From NCBI RefSeq assembly GCF_018069625.1, contig NZ_CP072941.1, positions 682,001 to 746,000 of the forward strand: DNA of 64,000 nt, given 5' to 3'. Below the pieces are notes generated by a model that was not told the DNA's origin, searched no databases, and worked only from the letters and a program-made list of their open reading frames with translations. Position 1 is the first letter of the stretch, and each line of letters begins with the position of its first letter. The DNA is from Streptomyces yatensis. GTDB lineage: Bacteria > Actinomycetota > Actinomycetes > Streptomycetales > Streptomycetaceae. The position numbers and the translations under genes are program-made. Shown in pieces: positions 14,580 through 25,300 of this stretch.

Positions 14580-17500
14580 TTAGAGGTCGGCCACCCAGTC
14601 CTCGACGGCCCGGGCGGTGGTGTCCGCGTAGTTCTCCATCATGGTGAAGTGATTTCCGGGCACGTCGATGACGGTGTCGGCGGGCCAGTCGGCCTGCCAT
14701 GTCTCCGCCGGCGCGTTCGGGTCGGCCGACACCTCCGACGCACGAAGGTGGAGGCTGGGAACCGAGATCTCCGGCGGCTTCCACCCCTCCATCAGATGCG
14801 CGTACCAGCCCATGGCGGACATCCGGACGCCCTCCATGGAGACGACCTCCTCCCGCTCGTACATTTCGTCCAGCCAGGCGTCCGCGACTCCCCCGCCGAG
14901 CCTGGTGGTGTACGGAAGGTAGGTGTCCATCAGGACGACTCCCGCGGCCGGTGTGCCCTGGCTCTCGAGAGCGGCGGCCACCGAGTGGGCGAGCATTCCT
15001 CCGGCCGAGGAGCCGCACAGGACGATCGGGGCGCCCTCGGCGTACTCGGCGACGACCCGCGCCTGCAGGCGGAACAGCGCGTCCAGGTTGGCCGGAAGGC
15101 TCTCGCCCTCGACCGACCCCACGGTGTGAAGGGCCGCCACGTCCCGGTTGCCGCGGAACGGTGCGGCGAACCGCGCGTACTGGTGGACGCCGCCCAGCGC
15201 GACATGGGAGGCGAAGCACATCAGCCGGGGACGCCCGGGACCCCGGGAGAGCCGCGCGGGCCTGATGTTCCCCTCGAAGTCGGCCGGGTCCTCGAAGGTC
15301 GGGCGGAGCTTTGCCGCGCTCACCAGCAGCTCCATGCCGATGCTGGACTTGCCCTGCTGGGCCGCCAGCCGGTAGAGGGAGCCGAGGGTGTCGGGCGCGC
15401 TCCCCTGGGGTGCCGGGGAAGCGGGCTCGGCCACGGGCGCGGCCGGTACCGCGGCCGGAGCGGTCTGCTCCTGGATCTGGCCGACGGCGGGGGCGGACGC
15501 GATCTCGGCCGCGAGCCGGGGGCGCAGATGGGCCACCATCTCGCCCGGGCTCGGGTAGTCGAAGACGACCGTGGTGTTCAGCCTGAGGCCGGTGAGGGCC
15601 GCCAGCTGATTACGGAATTCGACCGCCGTGAGGGAGTTGAAGCCCATCTCCATGAACTCATGGCCGGTGTCGATGTCGTTGGGTGATGCGAACCCGAGCA
15701 CCGCGGCGGCGACGGTACGCACCATTTCCAGAAGAGCCTCGTCCCGCTCGGACTCCGACAGCCCCGCCAGCCGTTGCCGCAGCTGGGTGGGCTGGTCCAC
15801 CTCGGACTCCGCCGCCCGGGCCGAACGCCGGACAGGGGCTTCCGGGACGACGGGTCGGAACACGGCGGGCAGCGCGGCGCCCTGCGCGCGCAGCGCGGCC
15901 ACGTCCAGCCGGGCGGGAATCACCACGGCCGTGCCGGAGGTGACACCGGCGTCGAAGAGCTCCAGCCCCTCGTCGGAGGTGAGCGGCGCCAGACCGGTGC
16001 GCGCCACGTCGTTCCACGTCGCGTCCAGCCGCCGGACCTCGTAGAGATCGCTCAGCAACGGGCTGGGCCGGCCCGCGGTGAACGCGGGAACAAACCGTTC
16101 CCAGTCCACGTTCACGACCGTCACCACACCGTCGTCATCCGCTATGACGCGCTCCAGACCGGCCATCGCCGGCTGTGGCGCCAGCCGGGGCAGCCCACGC
16201 CGCTCCAGGTGCTCGCCCTGGTCGTCCCCGGCCGCCATGCCGATCTCGGCCCAGGGGCCCCAGACCACGGAGGTGCCGGCGAGTCCCCGCCCGCGGCGGT
16301 CCTCCACCAGCGCGTCCAGATAAGCGTTGGCGGAACTGTAGGCGGACAGGCCGCCACTGCCCCACAGACCGGAGATGGAGGAGAAGACCACGAACGCGTC
16401 GAGCTCCCGGTCGCCCAGCAGCGCGTCCAGGTTGACGGCACCCGCCACCTTGCCCGCCACGAGGGTGGCGGCATCGGCCAGGCCGGTCTCCAGCAGAGGC
16501 GTCCCGCCGGTGGCGCCCGCCACGTGGACGACCCCCGTCAGCGGATACTCCTCCGGCACCGCGTCCAGCACCGCGGCCAGCTGCTCACGGTCGGCCACGT
16601 CGCAGGCCGCCACGGTCACCCGGGCACCCAGCTTCTCCAGCTCCTCGCGCAGTTCGGCCGCGCCCGGCGCCTCAGGGCCCCGGCGGCTGGTCAGCACCAG
16701 GTGCTCGGCGCCCTTGCCCACCAGCCACCGGGCCACCTCACCGCCGAGCCCGCCGGTGCCACCGGTGACCAGCACCGTGCCGCGCGGGCGCCACGGCGTC
16801 CCCTGTGCGACGGGCGGAGCCGAGCGCACCAGACGGCGTACGAAGACACCGGAGCCGCGCACCGCGACCTGGTCCTCGCCGCCCTCGACGGACAGCACAC
16901 CGGCCAGCCGCGCCGCACCGCGCTCGTCCAGCGACGCGGGCAGATCGACCACACCGCCCCACAGCGGCGGCAGCTCCAGCGCGGCCACCCGGCCCAGCGC
17001 CGACACCATCGCCTGTATCGGGCTGGTGAGCCGCTCCGAACCGTCCACCGAGACGGCCCCTCGCGTAGCGCTCCACAGCCGGGCCGGAATCCTCGCCTCG
17101 ACCATGGCCCGCACCAGCACCAGGCTCAGCGCGTAGCCGTTCGGCATGGCCGGGTGCCCCGGGCAGGGCTCCTCGTCCAGGGCCAGCAGTGAGAGCACAC
17201 CGCCCAGTTCGGGGGCCTGTCCGGCCACCTCGCGCAGCCGCTCGGCGAGCACGCTCGCATCGAGATCCCGCTCGTCCAGCACGACCGAGACCACCTGCGC
17301 GCCGTGCCGCTCGAGCCCGGCGACGACCTCCGAGACCAGCTCGTCCCCGGCGCGGGACGCCGGAACCACCACCGGCCAGGTCCCCGACAGCGACCTCCGG
17401 GACGGGTCCGGGACCGGCTTCCACGACACCTGGTAGCGCCAGTTGTCGATCATCGCCTGCTCGGACCGTGCCCCGTCGGCGTCCTGGGCCCACCGGCCCC

Positions 17501-20500
17501 AGGCCAACGAGACGCCCGGCAGTCCCCGGGCGCGGCGCCACGACGCGAGGCCGTCCAGGAACACGTTGGCCGCGGCGTAGTCGCTCTGTCCGGTCGCGCC
17601 GAGCAGACCCGCGGTCGCGGAGAACAGCACGAACGCCGACAGGTCCATGCCCGCGGTCAGCTCGTGCAGGTTCCAGGCCGCGTCCACCTTCGTCCGCAGC
17701 ATCGCGCTCGCCCGCTCGCGTGTCAGCGAGGCGAACAGCCCGTCGTCGAGCACCTCGTCCGCATGGACCACGGCGCTCAGCGCGAATTCCTCGGGCAGCG
17801 CGGCCAGCACCGCGGCAAGCGCGTCACGGTCCGCGGCGTTGCACGTGGTGACCACCACCGTGGCGCCCGCGGCCTCCAGTTCGGCCCGCAGTTCGGCCGC
17901 GCCGTCCGTCTCCGCATCACGGCGGGACAGCAGCACCAGCTTCGTGACACCGTGCCGGGCCACCAGATGCCGGGCCACCAGACCGCCCCGGGCGCTCGTG
18001 CCCTCGGTCACCAGCACGGCGCCGGAACCGAAGACCTCCGACTCGGGAGCGTCACCCGTGGGCAGGGCGCGGGCCAGCCGTGGCACGCGGACCTCGCCCG
18101 AACGCACCACCACCTGCTCCTCACGAGTGGCCAGCAGCCCCCCGAGAAGTCCCACCGCACGCTCGACATCATCCGTGTCGACCAGCACCACCCGTCCGGG
18201 GTGCTCGGACTGCGCCGACCGCACCAGACCCCATGCGGCCGCACCCGACAGGTCCCCCACACCGTCGCCGGTGTCGACGGCGCCCTTGGTCAGCACCACC
18301 AGCGGGACGTCCGCGAACCGGTCGTCCGCCACCCACGACTGAACGGTCTCCAGCACCTCGGCGACCCGGGTGTGGACCTCGTCCACCACATCGGAGCCAC
18401 TCGACGCGACCGGCAGTACCACCATGCCGGGCATGCTCGTGCCCGCCGCCACGGTGTCGCTGAGCGCCTCGGTGTCCGGGTACACATCGGCGGGGTAGAA
18501 GCCCGCCGCCTCCAGAGCGCCGCCCACGCCGAGGCAGTCGTCGACCAGCACCGCCCACCAGCCGGGTGCCACGCCCTCGGCGGGCTGGGCACCGTCCGCC
18601 GTCCACTCCATGCGGAACAGCGCTTCACCGGCGGTCCGGCTCATGCTCTGCAACGCGGCGGCCTGCATGGGCCGGAAGAGGAGGGAGTCGACGGTGGCCA
18701 CCGGGCGGCCCGAGGAGTCGGCCATGGCCAGCGACACGGCCTGCCGTCCGTCCGGGACGACCCGGACCCGCAGCGCCTGGGCACCGACGGCTTCCAGGGA
18801 GAAGCCCCGCCACGAGAACGGCATCAGATTGCCCGCGCTCGGTGCGTCGTCGCCGCCGCGCAGCGCGTTGTTCGCGCCGATCGCCTGGAGGGCGCCGTCG
18901 AACAGGGCCGGGTGCAGACCGAAGTACTTCGCCACGCCGAGCTGGTCCTCGGGCAGTTCGACGTCGGCGAACACCGCGTCGCCGCGCTTCCAGGCGCGCC
19001 GCAGGCCCCGGAAAGCGGGACCGTAGTACAGCCCGTGCTCCTCGGCGTGCTCGTAGCCGCCGGAGACGTCGACGGGCTTGGCGCCGGAGGGCGGCCACTT
19101 CGCGAAGTCGAAGGAGGCCGCGGGCGCGGGCGGGGTGAGCGCTCCGTGAGCGTGCTGCACCCACGGCTGCTCGAGGTCGGCGCTGTCGTCGGCCGGCTCC
19201 AGTCGCGAGTAGATGCTGACGTCGCGGCGGCCGGAGGCGTCGGCCTCCCCCACCTCGACCTGGATCTGCACCCCTCCGCGCTCGGGCATCGCCAGCGGCG
19301 CCACCAGCACCAGCTCATCGACCCGGCCGCAGCCGACCTGGTCCCCCGCCTGGGCGGCCATCTCCGCGAAGGCCGTTCCGGGCACCAGCGCCACGCCTTG
19401 CACCGCGTGGTCGGCGAGCCAGGCGTGAGTGGCGATCGACAGCCGCCCGCTGAGCAGCACTCCGCCGCCGCCGGCCAGCGAGGTCGCGGCGCTCAGCATG
19501 GGGTGCGCCACCGCGCCGAGGCCCACCGATCCCACGTCGCCGCCGGCCGCCATCCCGTCCAGCCAATAGCGCTGACGCTGGAAGGCGTAGGTCGGCAGAT
19601 CGACCCGGCGGGCGCCGTGTCCCGCGAACACCTTGGGCCAGTCGACACCGACGCCACTGACGTGGGCCTCGGCGGCGGAGGTCAGGAACCGCTCGGTTCC
19701 GCCCTCGTCGCGCCGCAGGGTGCCCATGACCACGGCCCGCGCCTCGGCGGCCTCCACCGTCTGCTGCACCGGCAGGGTCAGCACCGGATGCGGGCTCACC
19801 TCGATGAACACGCTGTGGCCCTCAGCGAGCAGGGTGCGCGTCGTGGACTCCAGCTCGACGGTCTGCCGCAGGTTGCGGAACCAGTACTCCGCGTCCAGAC
19901 CCGCCGTGTTCATCACCTCGCCGGAGACGGTCGAGTAGAACGGCACCTCGGAGGAACGCGGCGCGATGCCCGCCAGGACCTTCAGCAGCTCCTCGTGGAT
20001 CGCCTCCACATGGGCGGAGTGCGAGGCGTAGTCCACCGGAACCCGGCGGACCCGCACCTTCTCACCCTCCAGCTGCGCGACCATCTCGTCCAGCGCACCC
20101 GGGTCACCCGAGACCACGACGGAACCGGGGCCGTTGACCGCCGCGACCGAGATCGCGCCGTCCCAGGGGGCGATGCGCTCCTTGACCTCATCCGCCGGCA
20201 GTCCGACCGACACCATGCCACCACGACCGGCCAGACCGGCGGCGATCGCCTGCGACCGCAACGCCACCACCTTCGCGGCGTCCTCCAGCGAGAGCGCACC
20301 CGCGACACAGGCCGCCGCGATCTCACCCTGGCTGTGGCCCATCACGGCATCCGGCTCCACGCCCACCGAACGCCACAGCTTCGCCAGCGACACCATCACG
20401 GCGAACAACGCCGGCTGGACGACGTCCACCCGGTCATAGCCGGGGGCGCCCTCGGCACCGCGCAGCACCTCGGTCAGCGACCAGTCCACATGAGCGGACA

Positions 20501-22334
20501 GGGCCGTCTCACACTCGCCGATCGCCTCCGCGAACACCGGCGAGGACTCCAGCAGCCCCACCGCCATGCCCATCCACTGCGCACCCTGACCGGGGAAGAC
20601 GAAGGCGGTCCTGCGTCCCTTCGCGGCCTGTCCCCTGACCACGCCCGGGGTCACCTCGCCCTCGGCCACGGCGTGCAGGCCGCGCAGCAGGCTCTCGCGG
20701 TCCTCGCCGATCACCGCCGCGCGGTGCTCGAACGCCGACCGGGACGCCGCCAGGGAGTAGCCGATGTCCGCCACCGACGCCGTCGCGAGCTCGTCGTCCT
20801 CGGCGGGGCCCTGAGCTGTCAGACGGGCGTACAGCCGCTCGGCCTGCGCCCGCAGCGCGGCCTCGCCCTTGCCCGAGAGCAGCCAGGGCACGACGGCGGA
20901 GGCGACCGGGTGGGGAGCCTCGGCCCCGGATCCGTCCGGCTCCGGCTCCTCGGCCTCGGTGGCCTGCTCGATGATGGTGTGCGCGTTGGTCCCGCTGATC
21001 GCGAAGGAGGAGATCGCCGCCCGGCGGGGCCGGTCCGTCTCCGGCCAGGGCCGGGCCTCGGTCAGCAGCTCCACGGCCCCCGCCGACCAGTCCACATGCG
21101 GGGTCGGCTCGTCCACGTGCAGCGTCTTGGGCAGGATGCCGTGCCGCATGGCCATCACCATCTTGATGATCCCCGCGACACCCGCCGCCGCCTGCGCGTG
21201 GCCGATGTTGGACTTGATGGATCCCAGCCACAGCGGCCGGTCCGCCGGCCGGTCCTGGCCGTAGGACGCGATCAGCGCCTGCGCCTCGATCGGGTCGCCG
21301 AGCGAGGTGCCGGTGCCGTGCGCCTCCACGATGTCGACATCGTCCGGGGTGAGTCCCGCGTTGTCGAGCGCCTGACGGATCACCCTGCGCTGCGAGGGGC
21401 CGTTGGGGGCCGTCAGACCGTTGCTGGCCCCGTCCTGGTTCACCGCGGAACCGCGCACCACGGCCAGCACGGGGTGGCCGTGGCGGCGGGCGTCGGACAG
21501 CCGCTCCACGAGCAGTACGCCGACGCCCTCGGACCAGTTGGTGCCGTCCGCGGCCGCCGCGAAGGGCTTGCAGCGGCCGTCGGTCGCGAGTCCCCGCTGA
21601 CGGCTGAACTCGGTGAACGTTCCGGGCCCGGCCATCACGGTGATGCCGCCGGCCAGGGCGAAGTCGCACTCGCCCTGGCGCAGCGCCTGCGCGGCCAGGT
21701 GCAGCGTCACCAGGGACGACGAGCACGCCGTGTCCACCGTCACCGCGGGGCCCTCGAGACCGAGGACGTAGGAGATCCGGCCGGAGGTGACGGCGGGCGT
21801 CTGCCCCGTCATCAGATGGCCTTCGACCTCTTCGGCCTCGATCGGGCCGGCCGCGCCGTATCCCTGGAACGCGGCGCCCATGAACACGCCGCCGGTGGTG
21901 CCCTTGACGGACAGCGGGTCGATGCCGGCCCGCTCCAGGACCTCCCAGGACGCCTCCAGCAGCAGCCGCTGCTGGGGGTCCATCGCCAGCGCCTCACGCG
22001 GGGAGATCCCGAAGAACACCGGGTCGAACATGGCGGCGTCGTGCAGGAACCCGCCCTCGTTCACATAGCTCGTGCCCTGACTGTCGGGGTCCGGGTTGTA
22101 CACCTCCTCGTGCCAGCCGCGGTCCTTCGGAAACGGCGAGAGCCCGTCGGCGCCGTCGGCGACCATGCGCCACAGGTCCTCAGGAGAGCTGACCCCGCCG
22201 GGGAAGCGGCAGCTCATCGCGACGATCGCGATGGGCTCCCGGTTCTTCTCCTCCACCTCCCGAAGGCGCAGACGGGTGCGGTGCAGATCGGTCGTCACCT
22301 TGTTGAGGTAGTCGCGGAGCTTGGTCTCGCTCAC
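14580..22334 (-). CDS. PKS-D: terminal module with tandem KR and thioesterase
   Basis: A 2584-residue protein. Approximate domains: N-terminal docking helix 1-30 ([13 protein letters not shown]), KS 30-458 (DTACSSS), AT 573-924 (GHSQGE and YASH, methylmalonyl-CoA), DH 935-1218 ([20 protein letters not shown]), degenerate KR 1231-1628, second complete KR 1628-2107 ([15 protein letters not shown], Tyr, Asn; A-type), the leftover C-terminal strand of the first KR 2107-2150, ACP 2181-2271 (GFNSL, Asn in place of Asp), a Pro/Ala linker, and TE 2341-2584. The GTG start at 22334 has only a weak ribosome-binding site, 50 bp after PKS-C. It adds the last unit (C1-C2, methyl at C2), sets C3, and releases the chain as a macrolactone. 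If the DH works, the product is a 2-methyl-2-enoyl ester, making a 2,4-diene together with the PKS-C alkene. Confidence 0.9.
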   Translation of the reverse strand: MSETKLRDYLNKVTTDLHRTRLRLREVEEKNREPIAIVAMSCRFPGGVSSPEDLWRMVADGADGLSPFPKDRGWHEEVYNPDPDSQGTSYVNEGGFLHDAAMFDPVFFGISPREALAMDPQQRLLLEASWEVLERAGIDPLSVKGTTGGVFMGAAFQGYGAAGPIEAEEVEGHLMTGQTPAVTSGRISYVLGLEGPAVTVDTACSSSLVTLHLAAQALRQGECDFALAGGITVMAGPGTFTEFSRQRGLATDGRCKPFAAAADGTNWSEGVGVLLVERLSDARRHGHPVLAVVRGSAVNQDGASNGLTAPNGPSQRRVIRQALDNAGLTPDDVDIVEAHGTGTSLGDPIEAQALIASYGQDRPADRPLWLGSIKSNIGHAQAAAGVAGIIKMVMAMRHGILPKTLHVDEPTPHVDWSAGAVELLTEARPWPETDRPRRAAISSFAISGTNAHTIIEQATEAEEPEPDGSGAEAPHPVASAVVPWLLSGKGEAALRAQAERLYARLTAQGPAEDDELATASVADIGYSLAASRSAFEHRAAVIGEDRESLLRGLHAVAEGEVTPGVVRGQAAKGRRTAFVFPGQGAQWMGMAVGLLESSPVFAEAIGECETALSAHVDWSLTEVLRGAEGAPGYDRVDVVQPALFAVMVSLAKLWRSVGVEPDAVMGHSQGEIAAACVAGALSLEDAAKVVALRSQAIAAGLAGRGGMVSVGLPADEVKERIAPWDGAISVAAVNGPGSVVVSGDPGALDEMVAQLEGEKVRVRRVPVDYASHSAHVEAIHEELLKVLAGIAPRSSEVPFYSTVSGEVMNTAGLDAEYWFRNLRQTVELESTTRTLLAEGHSVFIEVSPHPVLTLPVQQTVEAAEARAVVMGTLRRDEGGTERFLTSAAEAHVSGVGVDWPKVFAGHGARRVDLPTYAFQRQRYWLDGMAAGGDVGSVGLGAVAHPMLSAATSLAGGGGVLLSGRLSIATHAWLADHAVQGVALVPGTAFAEMAAQAGDQVGCGRVDELVLVAPLAMPERGGVQIQVEVGEADASGRRDVSIYSRLEPADDSADLEQPWVQHAHGALTPPAPAASFDFAKWPPSGAKPVDVSGGYEHAEEHGLYYGPAFRGLRRAWKRGDAVFADVELPEDQLGVAKYFGLHPALFDGALQAIGANNALRGGDDAPSAGNLMPFSWRGFSLEAVGAQALRVRVVPDGRQAVSLAMADSSGRPVATVDSLLFRPMQAAALQSMSRTAGEALFRMEWTADGAQPAEGVAPGWWAVLVDDCLGVGGALEAAGFYPADVYPDTEALSDTVAAGTSMPGMVVLPVASSGSDVVDEVHTRVAEVLETVQSWVADDRFADVPLVVLTKGAVDTGDGVGDLSGAAAWGLVRSAQSEHPGRVVLVDTDDVERAVGLLGGLLATREEQVVVRSGEVRVPRLARALPTGDAPESEVFGSGAVLVTEGTSARGGLVARHLVARHGVTKLVLLSRRDAETDGAAELRAELEAAGATVVVTTCNAADRDALAAVLAALPEEFALSAVVHADEVLDDGLFASLTRERASAMLRTKVDAAWNLHELTAGMDLSAFVLFSATAGLLGATGQSDYAAANVFLDGLASWRRARGLPGVSLAWGRWAQDADGARSEQAMIDNWRYQVSWKPVPDPSRRSLSGTWPVVVPASRAGDELVSEVVAGLERHGAQVVSVVLDERDLDASVLAERLREVAGQAPELGGVLSLLALDEEPCPGHPAMPNGYALSLVLVRAMVEARIPARLWSATRGAVSVDGSERLTSPIQAMVSALGRVAALELPPLWGGVVDLPASLDERGAARLAGVLSVEGGEDQVAVRGSGVFVRRLVRSAPPVAQGTPWRPRGTVLVTGGTGGLGGEVARWLVGKGAEHLVLTSRRGPEAPGAAELREELEKLGARVTVAACDVADREQLAAVLDAVPEEYPLTGVVHVAGATGGTPLLETGLADAATLVAGKVAGAVNLDALLGDRELDAFVVFSSISGLWGSGGLSAYSSANAYLDALVEDRRGRGLAGTSVVWGPWAEIGMAAGDDQGEHLERRGLPRLAPQPAMAGLERVIADDDGVVTVVNVDWERFVPAFTAGRPSPLLSDLYEVRRLDATWNDVARTGLAPLTSDEGLELFDAGVTSGTAVVIPARLDVAALRAQGAALPAVFRPVVPEAPVRRSARAAESEVDQPTQLRQRLAGLSESERDEALLEMVRTVAAAVLGFASPNDIDTGHEFMEMGFNSLTAVEFRNQLAALTGLRLNTTVVFDYPSPGEMVAHLRPRLAAEIASAPAVGQIQEQTAPAAVPAAPVAEPASPAPQGSAPDTLGSLYRLAAQQGKSSIGMELLVSAAKLRPTFEDPADFEGNIRPARLSRGPGRPRLMCFASHVALGGVHQYARFAAPFRGNRDVAALHTVGSVEGESLPANLDALFRLQARVVAEYAEGAPIVLCGSSAGGMLAHSVAAALESQGTPAAGVVLMDTYLPYTTRLGGGVADAWLDEMYEREEVVSMEGVRMSAMGWYAHLMEGWKPPEISVPSLHLRASEVSADPNAPAETWQADWPADTVIDVPGNHFTMMENYADTTARAVEDWVADL
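14583..15310 (-). other. Thioesterase domain of PKS-D
   Basis: A type I PKS thioesterase beginning after the Pro/Ala-rich linker (RLMCFASH). The nucleophile motif is GSSAGG, where most PKS TEs have GHSxG. The acid is the Asp of LMDTYLP and the His lies in GNHFTM near the C-terminus. It is expected to cyclise and release the chain. It is the only thioesterase in the window. Confidence 0.88.
15500..22242 (-). other. Module D1: KS-AT(methylmalonyl)-DH-KR(degenerate)-KR(A)-ACP
   Basis: Last extension module. KS Cys around 21730, AT GHSQGE at 20319-20344, DH motif at 19373-19425, degenerate KR catalytic part 17450-18035, second KR 16011-17450, ACP serine around 15643. Two KR domains in one module are very unusual. 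The second supplies the only plausible reductase activity. Confidence 0.85.
16011..17450 (-). other. Inserted A-type ketoreductase cassette in module D1
   Basis: About 1.44 kb encodes a full structural plus catalytic KR, from [11 protein letters not shown] to RRLDATW. It lies between the catalytic part of a degenerate KR (ending near ARSEQAM) and that KR's own C-terminal segment ([21 protein letters not shown]). The insert begins exactly at the start of the KR structural subdomain and lacks the upstream dimerisation element seen in the other KR-only modules. It shares long identical stretches with the KR of PKS-B module 1. Confidence 0.8.
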
Positions 22335-22384
22335 TGGTTTGCCGTCACTTTCTCTACAGTCAGGGTCAGACGCTGGACAACGGT

Positions 22385-25300
22385 TCAGGACAGCCCGAGC
22401 TCGTTGTCGATGAAGTCGAACAGCTCGTCGTTGGAGGACGATCCGATCCGTTCGGCCACCTCCGCGGTGGCGTCGGCGTCATCGGAAGCCTCGCCCAGCT
22501 TCTCCAGGAGCTCCTTCAGCCGCTCGGCCACCTTCGTACGGGTCTCACCGTCGTCCATCACGCTGGAGAGCAGGGGCCCCAGCTTGTCCAGCTCGGCGAA
22601 GACCATGGGCTCCCCCGTGCCGCCGTCCGGCAGAAGCTCCTCCCGCAGGTGCTCCACCAGCGCCGTGGGGGTCGGGTGGTCGAAGACCAGCACGGCCGAC
22701 AGCCGCAGCCCGGTCTCCGCGTTGAGCCGGTTGCGCAGCTCCACCGTGGTCAGCGAGTCGAAGCCCATGTCCTTGAAGGCCATGTCGGGCTCGACCGACT
22801 CCGGCGAGCCATGGCCGAGGACCGTCGCCACCTGCACCCGCACCAGGTCCAGCAGGGCCCGGTACTGGTCGGCCGCGGAGAGACCGGCCAGGCGGTCCCG
22901 CAGCGATCCGGTGCCGGTCTGCGCGGTCTCCGCCGCCGTGACCCGGCGCCGGGGGACTCGCACCAGGCCGCGCAGCAGGGCGGGTACGTCACCGGTGCGG
23001 GCCTGGACGCGCAGGGCGGCGAGGTCCACATGGGTCGGCACGAGCACGGTCTCATCGGTGCCGAGCGCGTCGTCGAACAGCGCGAGGCCCTCTTCCGAGC
23101 TGAGCGCGTTCAGCCCGGCCCGCGCGATGCGCTGGAGGTCCGCCTCGCCGAGCTCCCCGGTCATCTCGCTGCGCTGCTCCCACATGCCCCAGGCCAGGGA
23201 GACCGCGGGCAGGCCGAGCGCGCGGCGCTGGTGCGCCAGGGCGTCCAGGAAGGCGTTCGCCGCGGCGTAGTTGGCCTGGCCGCCACCACCGAAGTTGGAG
23301 GAGGCCGAGGAGAACACCACGAAGGCGGAGAGGTCGAGGCCGCGGGTCAGCTCGTGCAGGTGCAGCGCCGCGTCCACCTTCGGACGCAACACCTTGTCCA
23401 CCCGCTCCGGCGTCAGCGACTCCACCACACCGTCATCCAGCACACCCGCCGCATGCACCACCGCGGACAGCGGATGCTCCGAACCGATCCCCGCCAGCAG
23501 ACTCTCCACCGACGCCCGATCGGCCACATCACAGGCCACGGCCCGCGCCTGCGCACCGAGCCCGGCCAGCTCCGCCACCAACTCCGCCGCACCCGGCGCC
23601 TCCGCGCCACGACGACTCGTCAGCACCAGAGACCGCACACCGTGCTCCACCACCAGATGGCGGGCCAACAGCGCGCCCAGACCACCCGTACCACCCGTGA
23701 TCAGCACCGTGCCACGGCCGTCGAACGGCGTGGTCTCCGGCTCGGGCCGGTCCTCGGCCGGGGCCACCCGGGCGAGGCGCGCCGCGAGCACCCGGCCGTC
23801 GCGCACGGCCACCTGCGGCTCCCCGGCGGTCAGCGCCGTCCGCAGCACCGAGGACACCTCGCCGTGCTCCTGCGAGTCCAGGTCCACCAGGAGGAACTTC
23901 CCGGGGTGCTCGGTCTGCGCGGAGCGCAGCAGGCCCCATACGGCGGCCTCGGCCGGGGTGCGCACCTCCTCGGAGGACTGGGCACCCATCGCGCCGCGGG
24001 TAACGAACACCAGGTAGGAGTCGTCGAACCGGTCGTCGGTGACCCAGGTCCGCACCAGCTCCAGCGCGCGGTAGGTGGCGCCGCGCACCCGTCCCGCCAG
24101 GTCCGCGCCGTCGTCGATGCCGACCGCCTCCGCGGCACCCGCCACCATGACGACGTCCGGCGCCGTGGCCCCGGAGTCGATCGCCTCGCGCAGCGCGGCC
24201 AGATCCGCGTACGACGCCACGTCGGCACCCTCGGCCGCGAAACTGGAGAGCACCCCCACCTCGTCGGTGCCCAGTACGGCCCAGGTGCCTTCGGAGGCGG
24301 GGGCCGGAGCGCCGACGGGGACGGGGGTCCAGTCCAGCCGGAAGAGCGAGTCATGCCCGGCCGCCGGGGAACCGGCCGACTGGATCTGACCCTCCGCGAC
24401 CAGCCGCATCACCAGGGAGTCGGCGGTGGCCACGGCGCGGCCGCTGGTGTCGGCCACGGTGAGGCCGATCGAGTCGGGCCCCAGCGAGCTGAGGCGCACC
24501 CTCAGTTCCGAGGCGCCCGTGGCGCGCAGCGACACGCCGGTCCAGGAGAACGGGAGCCTGGCGAGGCCCGCCTCCTCCTGGGGGACGAACATGACGGCCT
24601 GAATCGCCGCGTCCAGCAGGGCGGGGTGCAGTCCGAACTTCCCGGCGTCCGAGGCGTTCTCCTCCGGCAGGCGCACCTCGGCGAAGACCTCGTCGCCACG
24701 GATCCACACCGACCGCAGCCCCTGGAAGACCGGGCCGTAGGCGAAGCCACCCGCCGCCATCCGGTCGTAGACGTCCTCGATGCCGATCCGCTCCGCGCCC
24801 TCCGGGGGCCATACGGCGAGGTCGGCCGGCCCGGTCCCGTCCGGCGCGCCGCTCTGGACCAGCAGGCCGGAGGCGTGCTGGACCCACGGCTGCTCCATGG
24901 TGGGGTCTTCCGGCCGGGAGTACACGTTCAGCGTGCGCGCACCGTTCTCGTCCGGTCCGCCCACCGCCAGTTGGAGGTGCACCGCGCCGCGCTCGGGCAG
25001 CGGCAGCGGCGCGGTGAGGGTCAGCTCCTCGACCCGGTCGCATCCCACCTGGTCGGCGGCGTGCAGGGCCAGTTCGAGGAAGGCGGTGCCGGGCAGCAGG
25101 ATCGTGTCCTGGACCATGTGGTCGACCAGCCACGGATGCGTCTGCGGCGACAGGCGGCCGGTAAACAGGAAGCCGTCCGCGTCGGGCAGTTCGACGGCGG
25201 CGCCCAGCAGCGGATGCGTCGGCGGGACGAGCCCCACCGCGGTGACATCGCTGGCGAACGACGACAGTGCCTCCAGCCAGTAGCGCTCCCGCTGGAAGGC

